Origin: G039029935 sp039029935
GTDB taxonomy: Bacteria > Chloroflexota > Anaerolineae > Caldilineales > Caldilineaceae
Assembly (NCBI GenBank): GCA_039029935.1
Contig: JBCCFC010000032.1
Coordinates: 1-23,041, forward strand
Reading direction: 5' to 3'
DNA length: 23,041 nt
Shown: positions 15,746-22,934 of the stretch, one piece after another
Layout of the letters: the number at the start of each line of letters is the position of its first letter
Position numbering within the stretch: position 1 is the first letter of the stretch
The notes under the pieces: generated by a model
The model's database searches: none
Told to the model about the DNA's origin: nothing
Seen by the model: the letters and a program-made list of their open reading frames with translations, nothing else
Made by a program: the position numbers and the translations under genes

Positions 15746-17575
15746 ATGTCAAATATGAATCAACCACTCAAACCATTAGAAGAAATTGGCGACCAATGGT
15801 TTATCAACCGCCAAGAATATCTCGATTTTTTCTGGAACTGGGCCAATAGCGTCCCACTACCTGGCGGCTTTAGCATCGCCTTTGCCGGGTTACGACGCAC
15901 GGGCAAAACCGCCATTCTCCACCGCGTCTTTAATCGCCTCTTTCATGAGCAAGATCGCGTTATGCCCGTGTTTATTACGTTTGAGCCATATTTGTATCGC
16001 ACAGAGAAGATTACAACGTATGAGTTTGCTGAACATTATTTTCTCAGCTACTTACGTAGTTATCTAGCATTTGAGTATAAAAGACCAGATATTCACAATC
16101 CACTGTGGAAATTTAGAAATTTGCGAGAATTTGCCGATGAGAAACAAGATAAAATTACATTGGATCTCATTGCTGATTACGATTTATCGGTAGAAGATAC
16201 GTCTCCTCGTAATCGTTTCCCATCAATGGAATTGGCGTCATGGGCAATTAATCTACCCAAAGGCATCGCAGGAGTCTATCACAAGCCAACAGCCGTGTTT
16301 ATCGACGAATTTCAAATTTTGGCCGATGTCTATGACCCTGACCATGACCGCGTCATCCCACTCACCAACTACTATCAAAAACCCTCAGAGTCGTTGGTTG
16401 CGCCAATGGTTGTGTCCGGCTCATCGGTTTCATTGCTGCTGGGGCGCGCGACGAGCGGTGCGCTATCGGGGCGATTGAAGACACGCATGTTAGGGCCACT
16501 GGATGAAGGCCATGCTGTCGATATGGTCCGTGTTTTGGGCAGACAACTCAATATTGAGCCAACCGAGGAATTTATCTACGCTACCTGTAAGCTGACCCAA
16601 GGCTATCCGTTTGCGATTGAAAGCCTGATGACCAGTGCCTCCCCAGCCACATGGGATTACCCCAAACTAAGTGCGTTGGATGAAGTCGTTCGCTTTGAGT
16701 TGACACATCCCCAGGGGGAACTTTTCAAGCATTACAATGCCGAATTTCATAAATATAGCAAGCTGCTCAACGATGGGCAGACGACCAAAAAGGTGATGTT
16801 TTGGGCGACACAATATCCAAACACGAGAGTGAAAGTCAAGGATGTGGCCGAAAAAATTGGTGTAAAACCGCAAGAGGTTCAGGAAGCACTTCAAAAATTG
16901 GAAGAACTGGATGTTGTACAGCGTATGACATGGAGTGTCTATCATGGCCCCACCGAACCTATGCTCAATCGCTATATCAAGTATCAGTATCAATATGAGA
17001 TTGAAGAATTGACCGAGGAGCAAGCGGGTCAGAATATCAAAAATGATGTCAGCAGCGAATTGCGAAAAATGCGTAACATTATGGGACGCTTTGCCGAGAT
17101 TGTTGTTGGTGCAGTCATGAAAGGCTTTGACGGACGAACTTTGGATGGGTCGCTTTTCTTTTCAACGCCTGAATTCGTGACTGTACCCCGCTTTAATCAC
17201 ATTGAGAATCGCTGGGGTGTAATTGAGGATGATACGTCAAAAGAGCTGGATTTGATTGCTGAGTACCAGATATTTGACAGTGAAGAAGAAACATGGACCC
17301 AAGGGGCATGGTTTGTACAGGTCAAGTATCAAAAGACAGCGGTGACAAGTACCAAAGTTCAGGAGTTTCTTGAGCAAATTGATGCGATTCAAGCGGTGAA
17401 GGGCTATGATGAAGTCACCCGTTGGTACGTCTCTAAGGGTGGTTATTTTGAGCCAGCCCTAGATTTGTTGGAAGAAGAAGGCATATACTACACGGATTTA
17501 AAGCAGTTTAATGAATTGGCGCAGGAATTTGGCTTTTTGGGTTTTCCAGAGAAAACTGTGAACAAAAGCAAATGA
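15746..17575 (+). CDS. AAA+/STAND-like ATPase with C-terminal PD-(D/E)XK-like domain (copy B)
   Basis: The 609-residue paralogue of copy A has the same architecture: P-loop GLRRTGKT (48-55), Walker B AVFIDEF (D187, E188), VVSGSS, a winged-helix stretch (VKVKDVAEKIGVKPQEVQEA, about 361-380) and a C-terminal nuclease-like domain. In that domain the residues are LDLIAEY (D502, E506) followed by AWFVQVKYQK (Q525, K527), so the D...QxK set is intact here. Both copies end with a matching stretch (DLKQFNELAQEFGFLGFPE). Two starts are possible: ATG 15746 (AAGGA only 2 nt upstream) or ATG 15755 (same AAGGA, 11 nt); the second may be the true one. The gene is transcribed away from copy A. It ends in a hairpin shared with the convergent MDR gene. 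The pair may function together, one active and one altered, or may be a recent duplication under divergence. Confidence 0.87.
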   Translation: MSNMNQPLKPLEEIGDQWFINRQEYLDFFWNWANSVPLPGGFSIAFAGLRRTGKTAILHRVFNRLFHEQDRVMPVFITFEPYLYRTEKITTYEFAEHYFLSYLRSYLAFEYKRPDIHNPLWKFRNLREFADEKQDKITLDLIADYDLSVEDTSPRNRFPSMELASWAINLPKGIAGVYHKPTAVFIDEFQILADVYDPDHDRVIPLTNYYQKPSESLVAPMVVSGSSVSLLLGRATSGALSGRLKTRMLGPLDEGHAVDMVRVLGRQLNIEPTEEFIYATCKLTQGYPFAIESLMTSASPATWDYPKLSALDEVVRFELTHPQGELFKHYNAEFHKYSKLLNDGQTTKKVMFWATQYPNTRVKVKDVAEKIGVKPQEVQEALQKLEELDVVQRMTWSVYHGPTEPMLNRYIKYQYQYEIEELTEEQAGQNIKNDVSSELRKMRNIMGRFAEIVVGAVMKGFDGRTLDGSLFFSTPEFVTVPRFNHIENRWGVIEDDTSKELDLIAEYQIFDSEEETWTQGAWFVQVKYQKTAVTSTKVQEFLEQIDAIQAVKGYDEVTRWYVSKGGYFEPALDLLEEEGIYYTDLKQFNELAQEFGFLGFPEKTVNKSK

Positions 17576-17609
17576 GTTTGGCCGATACTCATATCAACCA
17601 AACTCATTT
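17570..17609. terminator. bidirectional terminator between copy B and the MDR gene
   Basis: Perfect 12-bp arms 17570-17581 and 17598-17609 (AAATGAGTTTGG) surround a 16-nt loop. The TGA stop of copy B (17573-17575) lies in the left arm. The arms end in A/T-rich ends on both sides, fitting termination of both convergent genes. Confidence 0.7.
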
Positions 17610-17613
17610 CTCT

Positions 17614-18633
17614 CTACAACTGCGTCCAATCAAAAATCACACCCATCACCGCTGACCGATCCGTCACCAACATATTGTACGTCTCGGCAGCGTCACGCGG
17701 CGAATAGCGATGTGTGACAAGGTTGCTGACATTCATCTGCCCACGCTCGACATAGGTGTAGAAGAGTTCAGCGATTTTGTCACTGGACCAGTAGTTATGG
17801 TCAGTGGATTCGGCAGGTGGATTTGAGTCATGCGCACCAACGATGCGTAGCCCCTTGGTTATGATGTCGGCAGTGAGTGACTGACCAGAAGGAACGCCTG
17901 TATCGCCCAGCAGGACAAAGCGACCAAAGCGACGGGTATGCTTGAGGGCTTGGGCAAAGACGGCAGGGAAGCCAGTGACATCGTAGACCACATCGGCCAT
18001 GTGACCATCGGTGATTTCACGCACAGTTTCTACAGCATCACCTGCACCCGCCTGAATCATGTGGGTTGCGCCATGTGCCATCGCCATTTCCAAACGTGCG
18101 CCTGACAGGTCAACGGCAATCACCTCACGCGCACCCATAAGTCGTGTGTACTGGGTGACAAGCTGACCGAGTAGCCCTAAGCCAACCACGACCACGACAT
18201 CGCCCATCACATGCTCGGCACGACGGACACCATTCTGCACAATTTTTGCCAGCCCAAACCACGTGGCATCTTCATCGCTGACCCCATCGGGAATCTTGAG
18301 CGCACCTGTGGCATTGGCAACGACATATTGCCGATGGTTTGAGCGTGTCGCCACACGGTCGCCCGCAACAAAGTCGGTCACACCTTCACCAACAGCCAGC
18401 ACGGTACCCGCGTTGCTATAGCCTGGATAAAATGGATATTTCACCCAGCCATGCCAGTGGGTTCCTGGCTCAAAGTTGCGTTGATAGCAGATGCATTCTG
18501 TGCCTGTGCTGATGAGCGTGGCCTTGCTTTCGATAAGTAGCTGTCCTGGTCCTAGCTCTGGTACAGCTTCGGTTCTGAGTTCTAGCTGCTCTTTGCCTGT
18601 AAAGACAATGTTGAGTGATTCACGCGTTGACAT
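17614..18633 (-). CDS. MDR-family (zinc-type alcohol dehydrogenase-like) oxidoreductase without zinc ligands
   Basis: The 339-residue protein is a medium-chain dehydrogenase/reductase: GroES-like N-terminal domain (about 1-120), Rossmann domain with GLGLLG (151-156) and the cofactor-selecting Asp in VIAVDLSGARL (D175), and a C-terminal return to the GroES-like fold. D175 points to NAD(H) rather than NADP(H). The usual catalytic-zinc motif (Cys followed by GxD, then GHE) is replaced by ISTGTECIC and PGYSNAG, and no four-Cys structural-zinc loop is seen in GDRVATRSNHRQYVV. It may therefore be a zinc-independent MDR related to those with an I-S-x-G-T-E start motif. Substrate is unknown. The ATG has AAGGGG 8 nt upstream. 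A large dyad and a TATAAT lie just upstream, pointing to operator control. It is divergent from the Gfo/Idh gene, a common partner in sugar or cyclitol oxidation. Confidence 0.85.
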   Translation of the reverse strand: MSTRESLNIVFTGKEQLELRTEAVPELGPGQLLIESKATLISTGTECICYQRNFEPGTHWHGWVKYPFYPGYSNAGTVLAVGEGVTDFVAGDRVATRSNHRQYVVANATGALKIPDGVSDEDATWFGLAKIVQNGVRRAEHVMGDVVVVVGLGLLGQLVTQYTRLMGAREVIAVDLSGARLEMAMAHGATHMIQAGAGDAVETVREITDGHMADVVYDVTGFPAVFAQALKHTRRFGRFVLLGDTGVPSGQSLTADIITKGLRIVGAHDSNPPAESTDHNYWSSDKIAELFYTYVERGQMNVSNLVTHRYSPRDAAETYNMLVTDRSAVMGVIFDWTQL

Positions 18634-18660
18634 TGGTTTTTCCCCTTGTTCACTTTTAGA

Positions 18661-18699
18661 TTAGCGGTGAGTCGAGTAGACTACTTGACTTACCACTAA
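18661..18699. promoter_or_regulatory. 39-bp operator-like dyad upstream of the MDR gene
   Basis: The arms of 19 nt (18661-18679 and 18681-18699) are symmetrical around A18680, with one C-A mismatch and two G-T pairs; the core GAGTAGACTACTT is the best conserved. It lies 28 bp before the MDR ATG and just downstream of a possible -10 on the minus strand. The position suits a repressor binding site; the regulator is unknown. Confidence 0.5.
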
Positions 18700-18700
18700 T

Positions 18701-18729
18701 ATTATAATATCCAAAGACATATTGGATAA
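18701..18729 (-). promoter_or_regulatory. possible promoter of the MDR gene
   Basis: On the minus strand TATAAT occupies 18706-18701, with TTATCC at 18729-18724 as a weak -35 after a 17-bp spacer. The same AT block also reads TATAAT on the plus strand (18703-18708), so direction is not certain. Confidence 0.35.
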
Positions 18730-18735
18730 TTTACG

Positions 18736-18807
18736 GCAAAGTTAGTGTTCCGACCCTATTTGTGTTAAAAGCATTCGACACAAATAGGGTCGGAACACTA
18801 ACTTTGC
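18736..18807. repeat. 30-bp perfect inverted repeat in a divergent spacer
   Basis: The arms 18736-18765 and 18778-18807 are exactly complementary over 30 bp, around a 12-nt loop (TAAAAGCATTCG). The arm contains GTTCCGACCCTATTTGTG. It lies between two divergently transcribed genes, so a simple terminator role is unlikely. The rest of 18634-18980 (347 bp, no gene) holds the MDR operator and promoter on one side and the Gfo/Idh leader on the other. Confidence 0.9.
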
Positions 18808-18980
18808 ATGGACTATATTTGACCATCACCAATTATATTGATTATTTCAGCCTGTTAGAAATAGTTTCCGTTTCCTGATACAATAGCGCAAACCAATCTA
18901 TCATGCAAATCACTTTTTTGATCTGTAAAACACGCAGATAGGCAATCTGCGACACAAACTTTTTAAGGAGCAAACACATT

Positions 18981-20039
18981 ATGACGGCAAAAATTGGCAT
19001 CGGAATCATTAGCTTTGCGCACGGGCATTCAAATGCCTATTGCAATACCCTGTTGACAGGTGATGGCATCAAAGATGATGTGACTCTGGTAGCTTGTTGG
19101 GATGACAACACGCAACGTGGTGAAGCGGCGGCAGCAAGATTTGGGATGACATACACGGCGGACGTGGCCGATGTCTTCAATCATCCAGAGATTGATGCAG
19201 TGATTGTCACCTGTGAAACCAATCGTCATTGCGAGATGGTGCTGGCTGCGGCTACGGCGGGGAAGGATATTCTCTGTCAGAAGCCAATGGCGTTGACCTT
19301 GGCGGATTGTGACCGTATGACGGCAGCAGTGAAGCAGGCGGGTGTCAAGTTTATGATGGCGCACCAGATGCGGCAGGACCCTGCCAATATCAAAATCAAA
19401 GAGATTGTAGAGAGCGGTGTGTTGGGGCGTATCAGCCATATGCGGCGGCGTCACTCGATTCCTGTGCTGCTCAATGAAGGCTTTGTCACGGGGCTGAGTC
19501 GATGGCATTTTGACCCTGAGAAGAACATGGGCATGTTTATGGATGATGCCTCCCACGCCACTGACTTTATCCACTGGATCATGGGGCGTCCTATCAGTGT
19601 GATGGCCGAAATTCAGAATACAATTACCGACATGTCGCCCGATGATACAGGAATGGCGATCTATCGGTTTGCAGATGGCTCAATGGTGGAGTTGCTTAAC
19701 TCATCGGTGACGTTGGCAGGCGAGAACACCACCGAAATTTATGGCGACCAAGGTGTGCTGATTCAAAACCACGATGACAATCCTTCGACCCATGTACTGC
19801 CAGAGCGTCCAGTGCTACTCAAACTCTATACCAAGGACAATCCGCAGTGGCAGGATTTAGGGTTTGCTATCCCTAAATCACATGGCGAGCGCATTGCCCA
19901 TGTCCCGTATGCGTTTATTGATTGTTTGAAGAACGATACTGAGCCAACCGTGACCGGGCATGATGGTCGTGTGGCGGTTGAGATGGTGCTTAATGCTTAT
20001 CAGTCTGCTGCTAGTGGGCAGCGGGTGATGTTTGCGTAA
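18981..20039 (+). CDS. Gfo/Idh/MocA family oxidoreductase
   Basis: The 352-residue protein has the two-domain Gfo/Idh/MocA layout: N-terminal Rossmann domain (about 1-125) and a C-terminal alpha/beta domain (about 130-350). Family landmarks are the EKP-type motif, here CQKPMAL (Q100-K101-P102, Lys being the catalytic-site residue), VIVTCETNRHCEMVLAAATA after the third strand, and DDASHATDFIHWIMG with the helix that normally carries the catalytic His and Asp. The dinucleotide loop GIGIISFAHGH departs from the canonical GxGxxG. Such enzymes usually oxidise sugars, cyclitols or their derivatives with NAD(P). The start ATG at 18981 has AAGGAG 10 nt upstream. The stop codon lies in a hairpin shared with the sulfotransferase gene. 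The divergent MDR gene and the nearby PhyH gene suggest a small catabolic set, which is inference. Confidence 0.92.
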   Translation: MTAKIGIGIISFAHGHSNAYCNTLLTGDGIKDDVTLVACWDDNTQRGEAAAARFGMTYTADVADVFNHPEIDAVIVTCETNRHCEMVLAAATAGKDILCQKPMALTLADCDRMTAAVKQAGVKFMMAHQMRQDPANIKIKEIVESGVLGRISHMRRRHSIPVLLNEGFVTGLSRWHFDPEKNMGMFMDDASHATDFIHWIMGRPISVMAEIQNTITDMSPDDTGMAIYRFADGSMVELLNSSVTLAGENTTEIYGDQGVLIQNHDDNPSTHVLPERPVLLKLYTKDNPQWQDLGFAIPKSHGERIAHVPYAFIDCLKNDTEPTVTGHDGRVAVEMVLNAYQSAASGQRVMFA

Positions 20040-20088
20040 ATGATGTAGAGGAGTAAAAACTTGGTTTCTGCTCCTCTACATCATTTAC
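20036..20088. terminator. bidirectional terminator holding both convergent stop codons
   Basis: Perfect 18-bp arms 20036-20053 and 20071-20088 (GTAAATGATGTAGAGGAG) enclose a 17-nt loop. The TAA of the Gfo/Idh gene (20037-20039) is in the left arm and the TAA of the sulfotransferase gene (20087-20085 on the minus strand) is the symmetrical position in the right arm. Confidence 0.8.
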
Positions 20089-20798
20089 AGCAGAAATATC
20101 AATCCCCCAATGGTACCTGCAAGCCCGACAAGAACACCACCAATCAGGATTATCGGGCCCCAAAACATTGCATTTTCCATCAGTTTGCGATCATTGAGAC
20201 GCGGAAATGGTTTATCAGGAACATCTACACCCAAGAACTCGCAAAGTGGCTGCCATCCCTCTTTCACCTCAAAGACCAAGAGGCGTTCGGGGGGTACAGT
20301 AGCTTGCACTTCGACATTGTGGAGATTAAACACATCAATAGCATGTTGCTTATCTTCAAAACGCCCACCAAATGTGCCGTCCCAGATGAGTTTGTCTACC
20401 ATGCGATACATGGTCCGAAGACGTGGTAAGACTGGCTTTAGTAACCGCATCAGCAGAGAGGAAGGAATTTGATAAACCGTATTATACGTACTCTCATACC
20501 ATCGTTCTGGATCGCGCACAGTCAACACGACTTTGGCCTCTGGGTAGACGGCCATTAGCTCTTTATAGAAACTGCACGGCGGCCAATCCGTTGTTGACTG
20601 ATAGTCGGCAAGAAAGGTCTGCCATTCCTCTGCCGTTGGCGCGTGATCTATCGCATCCAACCAGAATTGCCCATGTCCACCATGCAATATCACTTCTCGC
20701 ATATGATAACTACTGTCAAACCCCAACTCAATGAGCGCGGCCTGTAGCGACATCGTTCCTGTGCGGCCAAAGCCTGCGCCGATGACTTTGATGGTCAT
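20085..20798 (-). CDS. sulfotransferase-family protein with a C-terminal membrane helix
   Basis: The 237-residue protein matches the P-loop sulfotransferase group (Sulfotransfer_4 type). The 5'-phosphosulfate-binding loop is GFGRTGTMSL (about 9-18) and the 3'-phosphate motif is VVLTVRDPERWY (about 90-101); LLVFEVKEGWQPLCEFLGVD is the conserved C-terminal motif of the fold. Predicted reaction: transfer of sulfate from PAPS to a hydroxyl or amine acceptor that cannot be named from sequence. The last 25 residues (GPIILIGGVLVGLAGTIGG and on) are a single hydrophobic helix with Gly zipper spacing, so the enzyme is probably tail-anchored with its catalytic domain in the cytoplasm. The start ATG has AGGA about 7 nt upstream. 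It converges with the Gfo/Idh gene, sharing the terminator, and lies downstream of PhyH in the same direction, separated by a repeat-filled spacer. Confidence 0.87.
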   Translation of the reverse strand: MTIKVIGAGFGRTGTMSLQAALIELGFDSSYHMREVILHGGHGQFWLDAIDHAPTAEEWQTFLADYQSTTDWPPCSFYKELMAVYPEAKVVLTVRDPERWYESTYNTVYQIPSSLLMRLLKPVLPRLRTMYRMVDKLIWDGTFGGRFEDKQHAIDVFNLHNVEVQATVPPERLLVFEVKEGWQPLCEFLGVDVPDKPFPRLNDRKLMENAMFWGPIILIGGVLVGLAGTIGGLIFLL

Positions 20799-20820
20799 TG
20801 TGTATCCTGTTGTTTTTGTA

Positions 20821-20934
20821 ATCAGTGAGTCAGTGGGTCAGTAATCGGTGAGTCGGTAATCGGTATTTCGGTCACTGACCTACCGAACACTGGCCTACAG
20901 AACACCGACCCACCGACCTACCGAACACCGACTA
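20821..20934. repeat. modular GGTCGGT/ACCGACC repeat, second locus
   Basis: About 114 bp made of short modules: left half in one orientation (GGTCAGTAATCGGTGAGTCGG) trimmed to modules such as GTCAGT, AATCGGT and GAGTCGGT; right half in the opposite orientation (CCGACCTACCGAACACCGAC). The halves can fold on each other imperfectly. The block fills the gap between PhyH and the sulfotransferase gene and reaches into the PhyH stop codon (20932-20934). Confidence 0.75.
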
Positions 20935-21855
20935 CATCGCCGCTTTCTTCGTTTGATGTGACATGGGACTCTTGCCATTCGCCCAAATCGAATGAATTTT
21001 ACCATCTGTGCCAACGTGACGTGATGTCGGCAGCCCATGTTCATTGCACCAATCCTTGAGTGGATTTGCACCGCCGCTGGGTTGGAAGCCCTTGACCTCA
21101 TCATATTGCTCACCTGCCAAGTAGCGTTGCAGCGGGTTGAGTTTCTCGATAAATTCTGGCTCCTGTCGACGGAAGTCCATCGGCATCACCCAACGATAGC
21201 CATAGCCAATCATGACCCCCTTGCGTGTCCAGCTACTCAGATTGGGGCTGGCGGTGTGCCATGTGCGGTTCTCAAAAATAAGACAGTCGCCGGGGTTGAG
21301 CAGTGGCTCCAATGCGCCTTCTGGATCCACTTCTCCCTCTGCAATCTCAATTGGTTCCTTGAGCTGATTGCTGCCGGGTACGACCCATGTGGACCCGCTG
21401 CCTGGTTGACTGAGGTCGGTGAAGTAGTAGCCGCATTTTAGCTCAATGCGCGGAATGCTATAGTGCCCCAAATCGACCATTGCTTGCATGTAATCACGAT
21501 GCCAGCCGCGCTTGCGTTTGTTTGCCTCGGTGTGATCGTCAGGATGCTTGTAGATGAGATGCGATGTCATCAATTGCAGATTTGCGCCCAGCAAATGCAC
21601 GACCAGTGGCAAAATGGTTGGATGGGTCATTAGCGGGATAAAGGCATCATCCAAGGTGACACAATTGCGAAAGCCATCGGTCAATCCATCTGGGTTCCGC
21701 TGACGGTTGAGCTGATAGTCGCTGGCGACGAGGCGGTCGCTGGCTTCAATCAACGTGTCAACCGTCTCTTGGTCGAGCGCGTTGCGAATGATCAAATAGC
21801 CCTGTTCGTCAAATTGGCGAATCTGTTCTTCTGGAATTGGTGTATACTCTAGCAT
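20932..21855 (-). CDS. phytanoyl-CoA dioxygenase (PhyH) family protein
   Basis: The 307-residue protein is a non-haem Fe(II)/2-oxoglutarate oxygenase of the PhyH family. The iron triad is visible: GWHRDYMQ gives H119 and D121, and NRTWHTASPN gives H200; R211 in SSWTRKGV is the likely 2-oxoglutarate-binding Arg. The jelly-roll strand signature GSGSTWVVPGSN precedes the distal His, as in the family. Start: ATG 21855 is chosen, with CAGGAG 8 nt upstream; a TTG eight codons earlier (21879) has no ribosome site. Typical PhyH proteins are 260-330 residues. Likely reaction: hydroxylation of a small molecule; the substrate cannot be assigned. It is followed by the sulfotransferase gene, which could act on a hydroxylated product, though nothing in the sequence proves that link. 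Confidence 0.92.
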   Translation of the reverse strand: MLEYTPIPEEQIRQFDEQGYLIIRNALDQETVDTLIEASDRLVASDYQLNRQRNPDGLTDGFRNCVTLDDAFIPLMTHPTILPLVVHLLGANLQLMTSHLIYKHPDDHTEANKRKRGWHRDYMQAMVDLGHYSIPRIELKCGYYFTDLSQPGSGSTWVVPGSNQLKEPIEIAEGEVDPEGALEPLLNPGDCLIFENRTWHTASPNLSSWTRKGVMIGYGYRWVMPMDFRRQEPEFIEKLNPLQRYLAGEQYDEVKGFQPSGGANPLKDWCNEHGLPTSRHVGTDGKIHSIWANGKSPMSHQTKKAAM

Positions 21856-21904
21856 GGTTACGACTCCTGAACTGTTCAATCCTCAAAATGTGTCAGCATT
21901 GATG

Positions 21905-21979
21905 GTGGTCGGCAGGTCGGTAGGTCGGTGAAAACACCGATTACTGACGTACTGAATACCGACGCACCGATTACCAGTA
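21905..21979. repeat. modular GGTCGGT/ACCGACC repeat, third locus
   Basis: Modules GGTCGG, CAGGTCGG and TAGGTCGG in one orientation lead to a tight hairpin TCGGTG-AAAA-CACCGA (21925-21940), then modules in the other orientation (CCGATTACTGACG, ACTGAATACCGACGCACC). It lies about 50 bp upstream of the PhyH start, so it is in or near its promoter. Otherwise 21856-22040 shows no gene. Confidence 0.7.
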
Positions 21980-22040
21980 AAAGCTGACAACGTTCATAGT
22001 CGTTGAGTATAGCCCAATATAGGGTGTCGGTCAATGGGTA

Positions 22041-22934
22041 TTAATGGGTGACGGGAAGCGCATCCTCACGTGGTGTCCAAGGCTCAATCCGCCAGCCGAT
22101 ACGCCGTTTAGCCGCTGTCGTGTCAATCTGGGGCATGTGCTGCTCAACAAGACGCACCGTATCCGCCACCAACGACTCTAGCTCGGTGACAGCCGTACTC
22201 ATCTCTTGGCGGAAAACACCTTCAAGACGGGTTGCCAAGTTTGTGGGGACAATCTCCATCGCATCAATAAAATACTGCATCCGTTTAAACTGGAAGGTAG
22301 TAAAGTAGAGCCGATTTAGCCCCGCCAACACACCTATCAGGTTTTGTGCTGCCTCCACCAAAATTTGATAGTACCAGAGGGTGGCATCTCGTGTGCGAAA
22401 GTGCGGCTCAAGTCCCCATACTGGGAAAAATGCGAGATGTTTCTTGACCATCGCCTCGGCCAGTGCTGGTGGATAGTTGGCAATCTGTGCCTTCCAACGG
22501 TTGAGCAGGTCCTTGCCATACAATGCGTTGCAGGCCAACGTCCCCTCCAACGCCTTTTGAACGGGTGAATCAAACTCCTCCAACTCCTCTAGCACCTTGC
22601 GCATGGTCTCCTCCCAACCCGCTACCGTCGTATGCCCAATCTGCACCTCAATCCCAGCCACATCATAGGCTTCGGCAAACCAGCCACTTTCACGGTCGCC
22701 CAACGTCCATTTGCGTTCGGGTGCGCCATGTCCTGTGCGAATCGTGAGCAGCGTCTCCTCGTCGGGGATTTCAGCATCATAGTACATGGTCATGTCGATA
22801 TCCGAATAGGTATCAGCCAGCCCTTTGGCAACGGAACCCGTCACCATCGCTGCCCGCATGGTGGGCAGGGCGATATAGGGCTGTGCAATCTGCTCGGATA
22901 GTGTATATAAATATTGGCTTGCATCGATCATCAT
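22041..22934 (-). CDS. nucleotidyltransferase-fold protein (Pol-beta superfamily)
   Basis: The 297-residue protein carries the minimal nucleotidyltransferase signature MVTGSVAKGLADTYSDIDM (about 30-48): Gly33-Ser34 and the metal-binding pair D45 and D47. The third carboxylate is probably E96 in GIEVQIGH. The following 190 residues are helical, including KKHLAFFPVWGLEPHFRTRD and YYQILVEAAQNLIGVLAGLN, which resembles the helical C-terminal domain of aminoglycoside-type nucleotidyltransferases and DUF4037-like proteins. Which substrate is adenylylated is not evident; it is too long and the wrong layout for an MNT antitoxin. The start ATG 22934 has AAGGA 7 nt upstream. An upstream open frame ends in TGA overlapping this ATG. 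No toxin (HEPN) gene is adjacent inside the window. Confidence 0.85.
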   Translation of the reverse strand: MMIDASQYLYTLSEQIAQPYIALPTMRAAMVTGSVAKGLADTYSDIDMTMYYDAEIPDEETLLTIRTGHGAPERKWTLGDRESGWFAEAYDVAGIEVQIGHTTVAGWEETMRKVLEELEEFDSPVQKALEGTLACNALYGKDLLNRWKAQIANYPPALAEAMVKKHLAFFPVWGLEPHFRTRDATLWYYQILVEAAQNLIGVLAGLNRLYFTTFQFKRMQYFIDAMEIVPTNLATRLEGVFRQEMSTAVTELESLVADTVRLVEQHMPQIDTTAAKRRIGWRIEPWTPREDALPVTH

